Below the pieces are notes generated by a model that made no database searches, had not been told where the DNA came from, and saw nothing but the letters and a program-made list of their open reading frames with translations. Shown here piece by piece: positions 47,001-52,135 of a stretch of 64,000 nucleotides of DNA. A program made the position numbers and the translations under genes. The DNA lies in assembly GCA_946811185.2 (NCBI GenBank), contig OX328107.1:12799565-12863564 (forward strand), in the 5' to 3' direction. This DNA is from Hippopus hippopus. Lineage: Eukaryota > Mollusca > Bivalvia > Cardiida > Cardiidae. Each line of letters opens with the position of its first letter. Position 1 is the first letter of the stretch.

Positions 47001-47786
47001 ATTGTCTCTGTTCATTGCTTTACTTAATAGCTGTAGATAATATGAGTTTCTCTTGCACTATTCCAAGGTAGTCATGTGTGCTACATATGCATTGGAACTG
47101 ATTTGTTTATGGTTGGACCTATATTTTGTACTTCGAAAGTGAAAACGAATTGAATGAACGCTTTTTCTGTGAAGGAGCATTCGGAATAAAACTTTCTATT
47201 GTAGTACTTAGAGGGTTATACTTTATTGATTAAATGTTGGAGTGGCGTTGGAGCCAGCTTGGTTTGATATTGTACTACTCCGTACATGTAACAAAGTAAC
47301 ATGTGCTAATACGCGTTACCATGAGGTAACCGGAGGATCTTGAGTAAAGAAACAAGGAAAATTCAACCAGATCTAGTTATTTCTGTGAAAGCTAAGTTGT
47401 AAGTTGTTTTACCATTACATTTTATCATTTCACGTAAATAAAAAAATAACTCTTTTTTCAAAATCTCCTGATTTTAAAAGGCTCTATTGTGAAACGAAGT
47501 GTAATGAAAACAGTATTTAAAACCAGGCTTTTTCTCCTTCTCCATCTAATTTTGTGGGCTGTTTTAGAGCAAAACGATGGGATGTAAAATTTGCGAAACA
47601 TGATGATGCCAGCCTGATATGTAGTTATCGTCGAGACCGTTACTAATTGGAGAAATTATCGCAAATTTAGCTTTGACTGAACTTACCTTGCTATGTCTTC
47701 ATTTTGACCTGCAAGCACCAATACATGTTCCGCGTTAATGAATAGGGCTGTAATCGGCACACAAGATAGCAAAAATACTAGTAAAC
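18257..47786 (-). CDS. MATE-family multidrug and toxin extrusion transporter (SLC47-like), 13 exons, N-terminus missing
   Basis: Predicted H+/organic cation antiporter of the plasma membrane, 12-13 membrane helices. Exons in transcript order: 47687-47786, 46920-46962, 46086-46228, 45036-45133, 44271-44384, 42074-42145, 41148-41273, 40330-40405, 39061-39130, 27857-27989, 26444-26538, 25895-25937, 18257-18609. All joins keep frame and have GT/AG borders. Diagnostic stretches are LRLAIPGMVMTILEWG, LQFPVGLSNGVSVRVGYLLG, IPYLFTEN and GVLRGTGQQAYGAFVN, each matching conserved MATE segments. The 488 codons found compare with about 570 for vertebrate MATE1, so the first 80-100 residues are absent. 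The C-terminal extra helix is present as in animal MATEs. The EW of the seventh helix is kept. No stop interrupts any exon, so the gene is probably functional. Confidence 0.9.
18672..18789. mobile_element. piggyBac-like MITE (CCCTTTACC family), partial
   Basis: Starts TTAACTCTTTAC and has GATTGTGGGAAATGAAGAAAATG and the degraded opposite arm CTCCTTTTCCAACAATG. It lies in the last MATE intron. Confidence 0.6.
18790..19660. other. Intron sequence, no gene seen
   Basis: Part of the last MATE intron. A half-palindrome CAGACTGCACGTTCTGG at about 19233-19250 belongs to the GCAGTCTGAT family. A poly-G run of about 14 is at 19869-19883. Confidence 0.5.
19669..20092. repeat. Inverted repeat with CAGACAATATA ends
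   Basis: A left arm at 19669-19757 and a right arm at about 20019-20092 are reverse complements, sharing GGGTAATGGAACAGGTGATA and several CAGACAATATA strings. About 260 bp lie between. It is probably a foldback transposon; the apparent proteins in it are products of the repeat. Confidence 0.7.
20654..21049. mobile_element. Foldback element with ATGTCGTAG inverted ends
   Basis: 396 bp. ATGTCGTAGTCCAAACTGGA at the left and its diverged reverse complement at the right (ending CTACGACAT) form arms of more than 100 bp built from repeats of AGGCAGATC(T/C)GGAATCTG. It is flanked by AT-rich TA-type sequence and has no coding sequence. Confidence 0.75.
21121..21753. repeat. Duplicated block B, copy 2 (probable source)
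   Basis: Matches 13418-14050 base for base at an offset of 7703. It contains a patch with GAAGAGAAGCTACTTCTCC and related short inverted repeats. Its right end runs on into a MITE end (TGAAAGCATTTGCAGATGAC) that the other copy lacks. Confidence 0.9.
21754..22165. mobile_element. piggyBac-like MITE copies (two overlapping)
   Basis: Begins with TTAACTCTTTACC at about 21809, reads through the perfect hairpin AAATGCTGGT/ACCAGCATTT near 21937-21956 and ends at GGTAAAGAGTTAA (about 22151). A second centre at 22045-22105 shows a nested or tandem copy. Confidence 0.75.
22387..22960. mobile_element. piggyBac-like MITE cluster
   Basis: Three consecutive centres (near 22490, 22655 and 22815) with AAATGCTGGT/ACCAGCATTT-type hairpins and CTCCTTTTxCCACAATG arms. 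Ends of the family are visible at about 22740 and 22925-22950. Confidence 0.7.
22993..23223 (-). mobile_element. piggyBac-like MITE, complete copy
   Basis: 231 bp including TTAA at both ends (22993-22996 and 23220-23223). The inverted ends are CCCTTTACCAAAC and GTTTGGTAAAAGG, and a central hairpin (GGACAAAATGCTTGTAACCA region) is near 23068-23098. TTAA duplication with CCC-starting ends is the piggyBac signature. This copy best defines the family. Confidence 0.8.
23380..24190 (-). pseudogene. Ty3/gypsy-type gag and RT N-terminus remnant
   Basis: On the minus strand, pieced over several frames: AERFMFHCK and ESYEFGTF (gag, about 23985-24075), FEKAVDVAVSMELVEIEA (about 23830-23885), a zinc knuckle CGKANHDRNCFYKNAKC with a second CHSCKG (about 23705-23790), and FWKPRPVWVALENKIKTELK (about 23450-23525) followed by GFEWATP, the start of a gypsy RT. 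Stops and frameshifts are frequent and no protease, integrase or LTR was seen. It lies in the last MATE intron. Confidence 0.75.
24965..25842 (+). pseudogene. Unidentified decayed intronless coding block with a CRE/TATA-like start
   Basis: A perfect-arm palindrome (24965-24993) holds TGACGTCA at 24977-24984, a TATATAA is at 25011-25017, and an ATG with 19 codons (MSALNTKSPSDRQAFLMPS) is at 25037. Further open stretches follow: 25211-25466 (85 codons without a stop; CWDEFCKYDIDYLIDRP and SYMSDRKLTFCLLHLSFENF are parts) and about 25605-25730 (ESRIYRITHPRIRLIYNTMN and FNPMSPQYYSFHNS). Composition and hydrophobic patterning look protein-coding, but I recognise no family. It could be an old endogenous viral or transposon gene. 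Confidence 0.4.
25895..25937 (-). CDS. MATE exon, 43 bp (cytosolic linker)
   Basis: Encodes AQERSKLETSEKSK, matching the A(q/e)xR motif after DW in MATEs. Borders are GCATTTCAG and GTACTT. Phase 1 joins the terminal exon 7 kb away. Confidence 0.8.
25992..26018 (+). repeat. (TC)n microsatellite
   Basis: About 27 bases of CT repeats in the MATE intron just upstream (in transcript order) of the 43-bp exon 25895-25937. Confidence 0.95.
26444..26538 (-). CDS. MATE exon (helix 12)
   Basis: Encodes AYIAMILAHSFQSVLSILRL and SRIDWHQTAKQ; the family has the conserved (T/I)DW after this helix. Borders are TTTATTGCAG and GTACGT. Confidence 0.87.
26735..27101 (+). mobile_element. MITE with TTAA duplication (GGTCT...ACC family), copy 1
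   Basis: 367 bp flanked by TTAA (26731-26734 and 27102-27105). The inverted ends are GGTCTTAGAACCCTAA and TTAGGGGTCGTAGACC. It is homologous along its length, in opposite orientation, to 47969-48330. An open frame of 80 codons (26791-27033) is present in diverged form in both copies, but it begins with poly-T-encoded Phe and has no recognised domain. Confidence 0.75.
27106..27856. other. MATE intron, no gene seen
   Basis: Holds a short palindrome GTCAGCCTGCGCAGGTTGAC at 27172-27191, related in core to the hairpin at 44805-44840. The rest shows nothing recognisable. Confidence 0.5.
27857..27989 (-). CDS. MATE exon (GVLRGTGQQ motif)
   Basis: Encodes IPPKGVLRGTGQQAYGAFVN and SLPVAVSIMFETDLGIIG. 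G(V/I)(L/V)RG(T/S)G(K/R/Q)Q is a signature of the family. The acceptor GTTTTGTTCCAG was preferred over the later CCCAAAG because it restores phase. Confidence 0.93.
27990..29000. other. MATE intron, no gene seen
   Basis: AT-rich sequence. A short stretch near 28800-28910 is richer in CpG (GAGCGCGCATGCGTCATTACGC), and GAGCGGATTTGCTATACAAATCCGC forms a small hairpin at about 28867-28892. No exon was found. Confidence 0.5.
29025..29125. repeat. Inverted repeat around GAGTGCGAAGCACGAG
   Basis: The arms GGTCGTTAACATT and AATGTTAACGACC enclose a second pair (AATGGTTTAACG / CGCTTAACCATT). This is a long stem-loop, probably the core of a foldback element. Confidence 0.65.
29640..30000 (+). promoter_or_regulatory. 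CpG-rich patch with CRE and TATA motifs
   Basis: TGACGTCA is at 29866-29873 and TATAAAA at 29898-29904, followed by a CAGACTTTCAACACTC stretch. Spacing and order (CRE, about 24 bases, TATA) resemble the block at 24977-25017. No convincing coding sequence follows, so it may be a TE promoter or an unannotated transcript start inside the MATE intron. Confidence 0.3.
30124..30797. mobile_element. TA-flanked MITE with TGGTGGCATATT ends
   Basis: 674 bp. The left end is TGGTGGCATATTACTCTCAC and the right end is the reverse complement of TGGTGGCATATTTCTGCCGC, with similar sequence (TATCxxGATAA strings, TTTCCTGGAA) continuing inward on both sides. TA lies at both borders, fitting Tc1/mariner-type insertion. 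Confidence 0.75.
30800..32890. other. MATE intron, no gene seen
   Basis: About 2 kb of AT-rich sequence with no element end, RNA gene or coding block that I could support. Open frames at 31806-31991 (minus) and 32304-32597 (plus) have no domain and no splice context. Confidence 0.45.
32892..33138. repeat. 247-bp palindromic foldback element made of AATGACCC modules
   Basis: GCCGGTGTAATGCAGAGAAA at the left end is matched by its reverse complement at the right end, and the arms stay complementary almost to the centre (near 33015). Each arm is built of repeated modules such as AATGACCCATGGGTCATT that are themselves palindromes, separated by CTACGTAGAG or CTGCGTAGAG. Confidence 0.9.
33270..33514 (-). 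CDS. Possible exon, unknown cysteine-containing protein
   Basis: A minus-strand frame without stop gives KCQVADKNCNSAFIYEGKLA and continues to CLSLTADD before a possible donor (GTAGGA). Four Cys and aromatic residues in a balanced composition look like a secreted domain. No acceptor is clear and no family is recognised. It sits inside the 11-kb MATE intron on the same strand. Confidence 0.25.
34180..34545 (+). repeat. (ATC)n/(TCA)n microsatellite, imperfect
   Basis: Long run of CATCAT and degenerate forms. It produces Ile/His/Met-rich open frames on both strands that are not genes. Confidence 0.95.
34657..35086 (+). repeat. Tandem duplication, ~220-bp unit
   Basis: CTGATACAGCTCTGAACAG (34662) and CTGATATAACTCTGACCAG (34881) open two similar units that both end in CCAGTTAATG(G/C)CACTCATA. 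Confidence 0.75.
35883..36005. mobile_element. piggyBac-like MITE fragment
   Basis: Shows GATAGAAAACATTGTGGGAAAAG, a CCGGTTACCAGCATTT hairpin and the right end GGTAAAGGG. The left end is missing. Confidence 0.6.
36006..39060. other. MATE intron, no gene seen; CAA microsatellites
   Basis: About 3 kb of AT-rich sequence. An imperfect (CAA)n run is at 36919-36960 and shorter ones at about 37256-37280. Open frames of 60-90 codons lack domains or splice context. Confidence 0.45.
39061..39130 (-). CDS. MATE exon, 70 bp
   Basis: Encodes KVIKVTSTYMLWMAPQAFLI and AVQ. Borders are TATTTTAG and GTAAGT. It ends in phase 0 and joins an exon 11 kb away. Confidence 0.83.
39246..39925 (+). mobile_element. 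LINE 3' fragment (same family as 1-3655)
   Basis: A 5'-truncated insertion inside a MATE intron, opposite in strand to the gene. It keeps the C-terminus (ARLQIGHTHLMHPYLLKG, CIPCNAIITVKHILIEC, EFLKEVNLFKKI, stop at 39582), the 3' UTR with AATATGACCTAAGATGTCGA near 39856 and the (CATT)n tail at 39896-39921. Confidence 0.9.
40330..40405 (-). CDS. MATE exon, 76 bp
   Basis: Encodes LVGLLFPMVCLCLRQEIPYL and FTEN, matching the hydrophobic helix followed by (Y)(I/L)FT(s/n)(D/E). Borders are GTTCCAG and GTAATT; the phase fits both neighbours. Confidence 0.88.
40406..41147. other. MATE intron, no gene seen
   Basis: A minus-strand open stretch near 40960-41035 with an AG/GT pair was tested as an exon and fails the phase of both neighbours. 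Confidence 0.5.
41148..41273 (-). CDS. MATE exon (helix 8-9, SVRVG motif)
   Basis: Encodes LMYLQFPVGLSNGVSVRVGY and LLGANKPDLAKCTC. P-x-G-x(5,6)-SVRVGxxLGAxxP is highly conserved in MATEs. Borders are TTTGAAG and GTGAGT. Confidence 0.93.
41505..41612. mobile_element. piggyBac-like MITE fragment
   Basis: Contains ATGATTTTCTCCTTTTTCCACA and TTTCAAAAGTCATCCTC, then a TTGGTAAAGG end. Confidence 0.5.
41727..41890 (+). mobile_element. tRNA-derived SINE, internally deleted
   Basis: The tRNA-like start GCCGAGCCCGGTGGCTGAGT jumps after about 50 bases to the 3' part (CCAGGAAAGCATGGACAGG ... ACTGAAATAATGTTGAAAAC). It belongs to the family at 8272-8594. No clear target duplication. Confidence 0.65.
42074..42145 (-). 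CDS. MATE exon, 72 bp (helix 8 start)
   Basis: Encodes LFGKVEFAAYSVTYYLTFI, equivalent to the G...ELaAQ...Y segment. The position of the family's YEL glutamate appears to be a second Tyr (TYYL), which may alter substrate binding. Borders are CTTCAG and GTATAT. Confidence 0.83.
42590..43800 (+). pseudogene. Tc1/mariner-superfamily (IS630-type) transposase remnant
   Basis: Plus strand, several frames: IKRFEDPGTADERR (helix-turn-helix region, about 42645-42690), FFCVQWMAA followed by LSGDAHFYLN (first catalytic Asp region, 42908-42995), FQLDGVSQHTAG (second catalytic Asp, about 43628-43665) and PHSPDLSPIDFFSCLRET (43736-43790), the third catalytic region. The middle is blown up by a 43-bp tandem array. 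A CAGGGTGTTTCATAATATC string near 42427 may be its left end. Lies in a MATE intron. Confidence 0.8.
43170..43647 (+). repeat. 43-bp minisatellite derived from the transposase
   Basis: TTTGGTTTCA-type unit starts fall at 43192, 43235, 43278, 43321, 43364, 43407, 43450, 43493, 43536, 43579 and 43622, an exact 43-base period. Three successive units (129 bp, 43364-43492) are repeated as a block (43493-43621). Each unit carries the DNA for WFQLDGV, the transposase second-Asp motif. Confidence 0.95.
44271..44384 (-). CDS. MATE exon (helix 7 with EW motif)
   Basis: Encodes GWTIDCIDNLSQILRLAIPG, then MVMTILEWGVYDILTILVG. The LRLAIPG and EW motifs are the strongest MATE signature in the gene; the Glu of EW is a known transport-critical residue in this family. 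Borders are GACAG and GTAAGA. Confidence 0.92.
44805..44840. repeat. Perfect 36-bp hairpin with CCTGCGCAGG core
   Basis: TGACCAATGTC and its reverse complement flank GG-CCTGCGCAGG-GT. A shorter relative is at 27172-27191. Confidence 0.85.
45036..45133 (-). CDS. MATE exon (helix 6)
   Basis: Encodes GAGLAYCLTNWLIFVLYLLY and following residues, ending VWN. The acceptor TTTGTGAAG is pyrimidine-poor, but phase and homology (GAAxA in family members) support it. The donor is GTGAGT. Confidence 0.82.
45184..45357. mobile_element. piggyBac-like MITE, internally deleted
   Basis: Left end TTAACTCTTTACCAAAC and right end TTTTGCAAAGGGTTAA with a shortened centre (GAAAAAAATGTTGG). Lies just below the MATE exon at 45036-45133. 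Confidence 0.65.
46086..46228 (-). CDS. MATE exon (helices 4-5 region)
   Basis: Starts AMAITSVLRSYTYTQGLV and continues through a hydrophobic DFGLQFLLLDVLQLEI segment. In MATEs this is the substrate-pathway segment with YLQ..G; here it is LRSYTYTQG. Borders are TTTCAG and GTACTG. Confidence 0.85.
46689..46742. repeat. Palindrome with GCAGTCTGAT core, copy 2
   Basis: GTGTAGATCAAGATCAGACT and its diverged reverse complement, 5-base centre AGAAG. Same family as 6031-6100; TTAACCCTTAGGCTGCTGAG at about 46643 may be the element's left end. Confidence 0.7.
46920..46962 (-). CDS. MATE exon, 43 bp
   Basis: Encodes NAGKYILFATAGLP, matching the family's (R)Y(I/L)xxxxPgLP segment. Borders are CTCAACAG and GTAAGT; it ends in phase 0. 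Confidence 0.8.
47687..47786 (-). CDS. MATE exon (first one found; helix 3 region)
   Basis: Encodes LLVFLLSCVPITALFINAE...LAGQNEDIAR. It is flanked by CATTTCAG and GTAAGT. The first two bases complete a codon from an upstream exon not found in the window, so this is not the start. Confidence 0.85.
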
Positions 47787-47968
47787 CTGAAATGATGCCA
47801 AATTATCGGAGTAAAAAAAGGAAAGACATATGTTTTGATTTACACATTGTAATGCTGTTTAACTTACTAGCAAAAGGTAGTGAAGAGAAGGCGGGATAGA
47901 ATCATCCCCCAGGTCGTCGCTATCGTCAAACCTGCTTTAAATTCCAGCTAATCCGTTTATTTACTTCA

Positions 47969-48330
47969 GGTAGTAGACCCCTAACGCTTCTAGTGCAACA
48001 TGGAATAAAATTTCTTGTTAGTTGATAAGTAAGGATTTATACGGATGTAATACTTTTGCACATTTTTAACCGACCAGAAATTCCCATGATGTCTATCTTG
48101 AAATCATTTGTTGATACTTTTGTTAGTTTCCTGAAAAGGGAGGTAATTATTATCTCCCTTCGTAATGAGAATATAGAGGTTTTAAATTTATAAATGATAA
48201 TTCTAAGAAGAAAAAAAAGGAAAAAGTGGCTCGGTTGCAGTAGTACACTAATACTCATTTTTAATCATAGCAAATGTTGTAGGATAATATTATAGTGGAA
48301 ATAGTTGTTTTCTATTAGTGGTCTACTACC
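47969..48330 (-). mobile_element. MITE with TTAA duplication (GGTCT...ACC family), copy 2
   Basis: 362 bp, ends GGTAGTAGACCCCTAA and its counterpart TTAGTGGTCTACTACC, followed by TTAA (48331-48334) and preceded by TTCA. It is inverted relative to the copy at 26735-27101, 21 kb away. Confidence 0.75.
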
Positions 48331-48734
48331 TTAACTGAACTAACAATGTTTTGTCTCGGTAGTAATTCAATTTTTACCTTTTTTCGCTCGTGGAAGTATG
48401 TTTAACTGTGCCTCAAAACGATAAATCCGATTGCAGAGGCGAACATTGTCCGAGCAACTGTTGTAGAAAAATTGTTTTTGTAATGAAATTTTCAACCTCG
48501 CTATTTTCCTTCAGTAGTAACCCATATGGTTCAAAACGGATATTCATGTATGATTTTAACTCAAAAGTTAACAGAAACATAATGAAAGATGGAAAAAAGA
48601 ATTTGAAAAGTTTTAAAACTTAAGACTGTTTATTGCAAAAGTAGTTGAAACACAAAACTGAGTTTGTAAAAATAAAAGGCTTCTTTAAGTAACAGACTTG
48701 TCAACCTTACTATATACCTTGGGTATACACCTAT

Positions 48735-48941
48735 TGTAACGGGAGACCACTCCTTCATGCATGGCTTCATCCCGATTTAAATACAACGCCTAACAACTGT
48801 GTTAGGGAGAATTCTCTTTAGCTCAGTGGTTATGGTGTTGGCCTTTCGTCCGGGCGTTCTAGGTTCGAATCCTGCCAGGTCCTTGTTTTTCTGCCATGCA
48901 TTTGTTCATTTGTTTCTTTATTACAGACTTTGTTCGTAGGA
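48735..48941 (+). repeat. TRIM copy 2, 5' LTR
   Basis: 207 bp starting TGTAACGGGAGACC and ending TTCGTAGGA. Confidence 0.87.
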
Positions 48942-48959
48942 TGGGGGCTCGTCCGGGAT
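48942..48959 (+). promoter_or_regulatory. Primer-binding site for tRNA-Pro
   Basis: TGGGGGCTCGTCCGGGAT directly after the 5' LTR, identical to that of copy 1. Confidence 0.88.
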
Positions 48960-49056
48960 TGACCATTGAGCATTAATCCCATTTGTTGTCCAAAACCGGA
49001 CTTTCTGCCTAATAAGGCTTTGAGTCATCAATAAATGATGACTTTAAGAGGGGGTG

Positions 49057-49262
49057 TGTTACGGGAGACCACTCCTTCAGGCATGGCTTCATCCCGATTT
49101 AAATACAACACCTAACAACTGCGTTAGTGAGAATTCTCTTTAGCTCAGTTGTTATGGTGTTGGCTTTTCGTCCGGGCGTTCTAGGTTCGAATCCTGCCCG
49201 GTCCCTGTATTTCTGCTATGCATTTGTTCATTTGTTTCTTTGTTTGGACTTTCTTCGTAAGA
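49057..49262 (+). repeat. TRIM copy 2, 3' LTR
   Basis: 206 bp starting TGTTACGGGAGACC and ending TTCGTAAGA; B box at 49184-49194. Confidence 0.87.
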
Positions 49263-50589
49263 CTATATAGTTCAAAATGAATATATACGTATGTTCTGAG
49301 CCCATGAAGTTAACAGAAACATCATGAAGGGTAAAAAATAGGTCTGAAATTGTTATTCCAAAAGGCCGTTTACTACAAAAGTGGTCGGAACATAAACTAG
49401 CATTTGAAAAAAACCACAGCATTTTGTAACAAAGTTTTCAACATCTCTGATATTCGACCCAATAGTTCAAAATGAATGTATATGTACGATTTGGACCCTT
49501 AAGTTAACAGAAACATGATGAACGGTTGAAAAAATGAGTTTACAAATGGTGTTGCAAAAGCCCCTTAGTTAAAAAAAAGTCCGGCACGGAGAACAGCAAT
49601 TGTGACAAAAAAAAAAAAAAAAAAACAAACAAACAAACAAACAACAACAACACTTTTTCTGTTACAAAAAATCAATATTCTGTCAAATCGTTCAAAAAAG
49701 ATATATATGTATTGTTAGAACAATAAAGTCAACAGAAACATCATGAAAAAAAGAAAAATAAATGAAATAAAATTAAAAAATAAATTTAAAAAAAAAAAAA
49801 AAATATGAAAAATAAAACCCTGAGTTCGAAGATTTTATAACTTACGGCCGTTTACTGCAAAAATAGTTGGAAAAAAGAACAGCATTTGTAAAAAAAAAAA
49901 TCCAGCATTTTGTAACAAGCTTTTTAACCCTCAACCTCACCATATACCTTCAATTTTCACCTTTATAGTGTAAAATGGATATCTCTGTATTATTTGAACC
50001 CTTTATTTAACAGAAAATGTCATGATTGGTTGAAAAAAGTGAGTTTGAACATTTTATTACCAAAGGACGTTTATTAAAAAAAGTAGTTGGAACGGATAAC
50101 GAACATTTATAACGAAAAACGGCCATTTGTAATAAAAAGAAAAAGTTGAACCTTGCTTTATTTTTCCAGATAGTTTAAAATGGATATGTATGCATAGTTT
50201 GAACCCTAAAGTTAATAGAAACATCATGAAGGGTAAAAAAATGAGTCTTAAAATGTCATTTCAAAAAGCCATTTGTAACAAAAGCGGTTTGAGCACAAAG
50301 CAGCATTTGCAATAAAAAACGGCTTTTCACAACAAACGACAATTTTTCACAACAAATTTTTCAATCTCAACGTGTTACTTCAATATTCACTTATATACTT
50401 CAAAACTGAAGTATACCGAACATACATGTACATGTAAATGTGTATATATACATACATACGGAAAAATGAAATAACCCGGTTAATACCGGACCGACACAAG
50501 TAAATTAAATGTGCAAATGAAGATTAAGACGTAACGTGCCTATGATATATATATTCCAATCAGAAAACAACTAAACTTTCGGGTCAACA

Positions 50590-51060
50590 AGACTTAGTAT
50601 GTGCACTCTACAGGCCACATTTCATTCTGATTCTCAAGAAACTTGCTTGGAACATTTTGTCTTGATGATATCTCGGACAAGTTCGAAATTGGGTCACTTC
50701 GAGTAAAAAGGCAAATCTTAGAAGAAAAACCTTGTGCGCACTCTGGAGGCCAAATTTTCAATCTGATACTCATGAAACCTGGTCAGAGTGTTTGTTTTTA
50801 TGGTATATAGGACAAGTTTGAAATTGGGTCACGTTGGTTCAAAATGTAGGTCACTGGACCAAGTCTTAGAAAAACCTTTTGTGCAGTCTAGAGGCCACAT
50901 TTTCAGTCCGATACTCATGAAAAATGGTCCGATTGTTTGTTTGATGATATCTCAGACAAGAAGTATGTCACTGGCACTCATGTGTTTTACATCATCACAA
51001 CCAGGACCTTTTCAGCTTTATAAATCCTATATGGCTTTACTCAGATGAGCCCTATAGGGC
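50590..51060 (+). repeat. Dispersed mollusc repeat, tandem sub-units
   Basis: Three sub-units with GGCCACATTT(T/C)(A/C)(G/T)TC, ACTCATGAAAC and GATGATATCTCGGACAAG, ending near CTCAGATGAGCCCTATAGGG. I regard this as the 3' part of the AGCTCACC-type repeat family. Confidence 0.6.
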
Positions 51061-51230
51061 CAATGTTCCTTTTGTTAACAACTTTATCTACATAAGAAGT
51101 CCGAAATCCTTTATTCTGCAGAAAAGTCCGGCGCATTTATTCACTCCACGGGACAATTTACGCCGCGGGTGCCTCTGCACCCTACTTATGTATCTGTATG
51201 TTTTCATCTTCCCTAGGCCTATTGCATGCT

Positions 51231-51375
51231 TTACAAGGGCTCTGTATCTTCTGTGATATCTATTAACGCGTCGACTTCGTCGGAAATCCTCACCTTGCTT
51301 TTTTCGTAACTGTGCATGAGAATATGTGGATAGAATGGGGTAACAATTTGGATATAATAATAAAGATTATGCCAT
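51231..51375 (-). CDS. Possible terminal exon, unknown protein
   Basis: After a strong acceptor (GTTTTCTTCTCCCAG) the minus strand reads WHNLYYYIQIVTPFYPHILM and ends VRISDEVDALIDITEDTEPL at a stop (51231). The acidic C-terminal tail looks real, but no family is recognised. Alternatively MHSYEKSK before the good donor AAG/GTGAGG could be a short first exon. Confidence 0.3.
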
Positions 51376-51527
51376 CTGGGAGAAGAAAACAGTTGTCTGG
51401 AAGTACTAATCACTGGCCGCAAAAGCACCTTGAGTCGCACTTAGCAGCCAAGAGTTACGTGTTGCATATAAAATTAATTTCAGCAATTTAAGTTAGTGTT
51501 AAATAATGTATAATTAATATGTGTTTT

Positions 51528-51755
51528 TTACCCTTCACCACACAATCTTGAGGTTTAGCGAGCTGAGGAATAAAACTTTTGAAAAAGATGTGGGGATAGG
51601 AGAAAATACAGGTAACCAGACTATTTTCCATCACTCCTCAGTGTTTTCTTCTCTTTCAGAAACAAATAGTACCATTTGAGCTACATTTAATCTGTCGTCT
51701 GCAAATACTGTCAATTTTGACCAGTCTAAGATTTTGTCATCTCGTAAAGTGTTAA
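51528..51755. mobile_element. piggyBac-like MITE, near-complete but diverged
   Basis: Left end TTTTACCCTTCACCACACAA, right end TTTTGTCATCTCGTAAAGTGTTAA, and a degraded central hairpin near 51595-51640. Confidence 0.65.
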
Positions 51756-51815
51756 TTAACTATTTTCATGATTTTTTTATGAGGTAACTTGTAACAGTTT
51801 AACAATATATTGAAG

Positions 51816-52135
51816 ACAATTGATCAACGAAATCCGTACCATGGAACGACACCTCGTTGAAAATGTGCTCCAGAACAACAATGTACAGGTGCCACAGGAT
51901 AATGTACCTGCCGAAGCAGCCGCGATAATACAAGCACAGCCTGCGGCCGGACCTGCCATTGTACGCAGACAAGAATGACGCCCAAGAGAACATTGCTCAA
52001 GCTATGTCCACTTCCACTGACGAAGAAAAAGCCCAGCCAAGAGTCGATAGGCGAAGAAAGCGACCATTAACTGATTTGGTCCGAGAAAACCATCGCCTCT
52101 ATATTAAACAGATTTATGAGACGAAAGTTACCTAA
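51816..52135 (+). pseudogene. Coding-like fragment of unknown family, frameshifted
   Basis: Plus strand reads QLINEIRTMERHLVENVLQN through AGPAIVRRQE (stop 51976-51978), and in the next frame NDAQENIAQAMSTSTDEEKA ending RENHRLYIKQIYETKVT at a stop (52133-52135). The GC content is clearly above the flanks and Gln, Ala and Arg dominate. It may be a decayed retrogene or part of an unknown transposon. Confidence 0.35.

Larger units (their letters stand above)
48735..49262 (+). mobile_element. TRIM-like miniature LTR element, copy 2
   Basis: 5' LTR 48735-48941 (207 bp), exact tRNA-Pro primer-binding site 48942-48959, ~115-bp interior with purine tract AAGAGGGGG (49046-49054), and 3' LTR 49057-49262 (206 bp). 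CTAT flanks both sides (48731-48734 and 49263-49266). The A box TAGCTCAGTGG (48819-48829) and B box GGTTCGAATCC (48862-48872) lie in the LTR and again in the 3' LTR. The LTRs differ at more places (around sixteen) than in copy 1, so this insertion is older. It is inserted in the satellite. Confidence 0.9.
48480..50400 (+). repeat. Diverged satellite, units of about 195-280 bp
   Basis: Six units marked by GTTAACAGAAACAT(C/A)ATGAA at 48567, 49309, 49503, 49729, about 50006 and 50211 (after removing the 532-bp TRIM insertion the first gap is 210). Shared phrases are TAGTTCAAAATGAATAT and AGTAGTTGGAACA. Poly-A tracts (49606-49624, 49783-49802) disturb it. Reverse-oriented relatives are at about 53050-53460. 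Confidence 0.8.

Noticed and set aside
47868..47931. Candidate upstream MATE exon (AG/GT bounded, minus strand, an Asp-rich reading)
   Set aside because: The phase needed to join the exon at 47786 gives a stop in the second codon.
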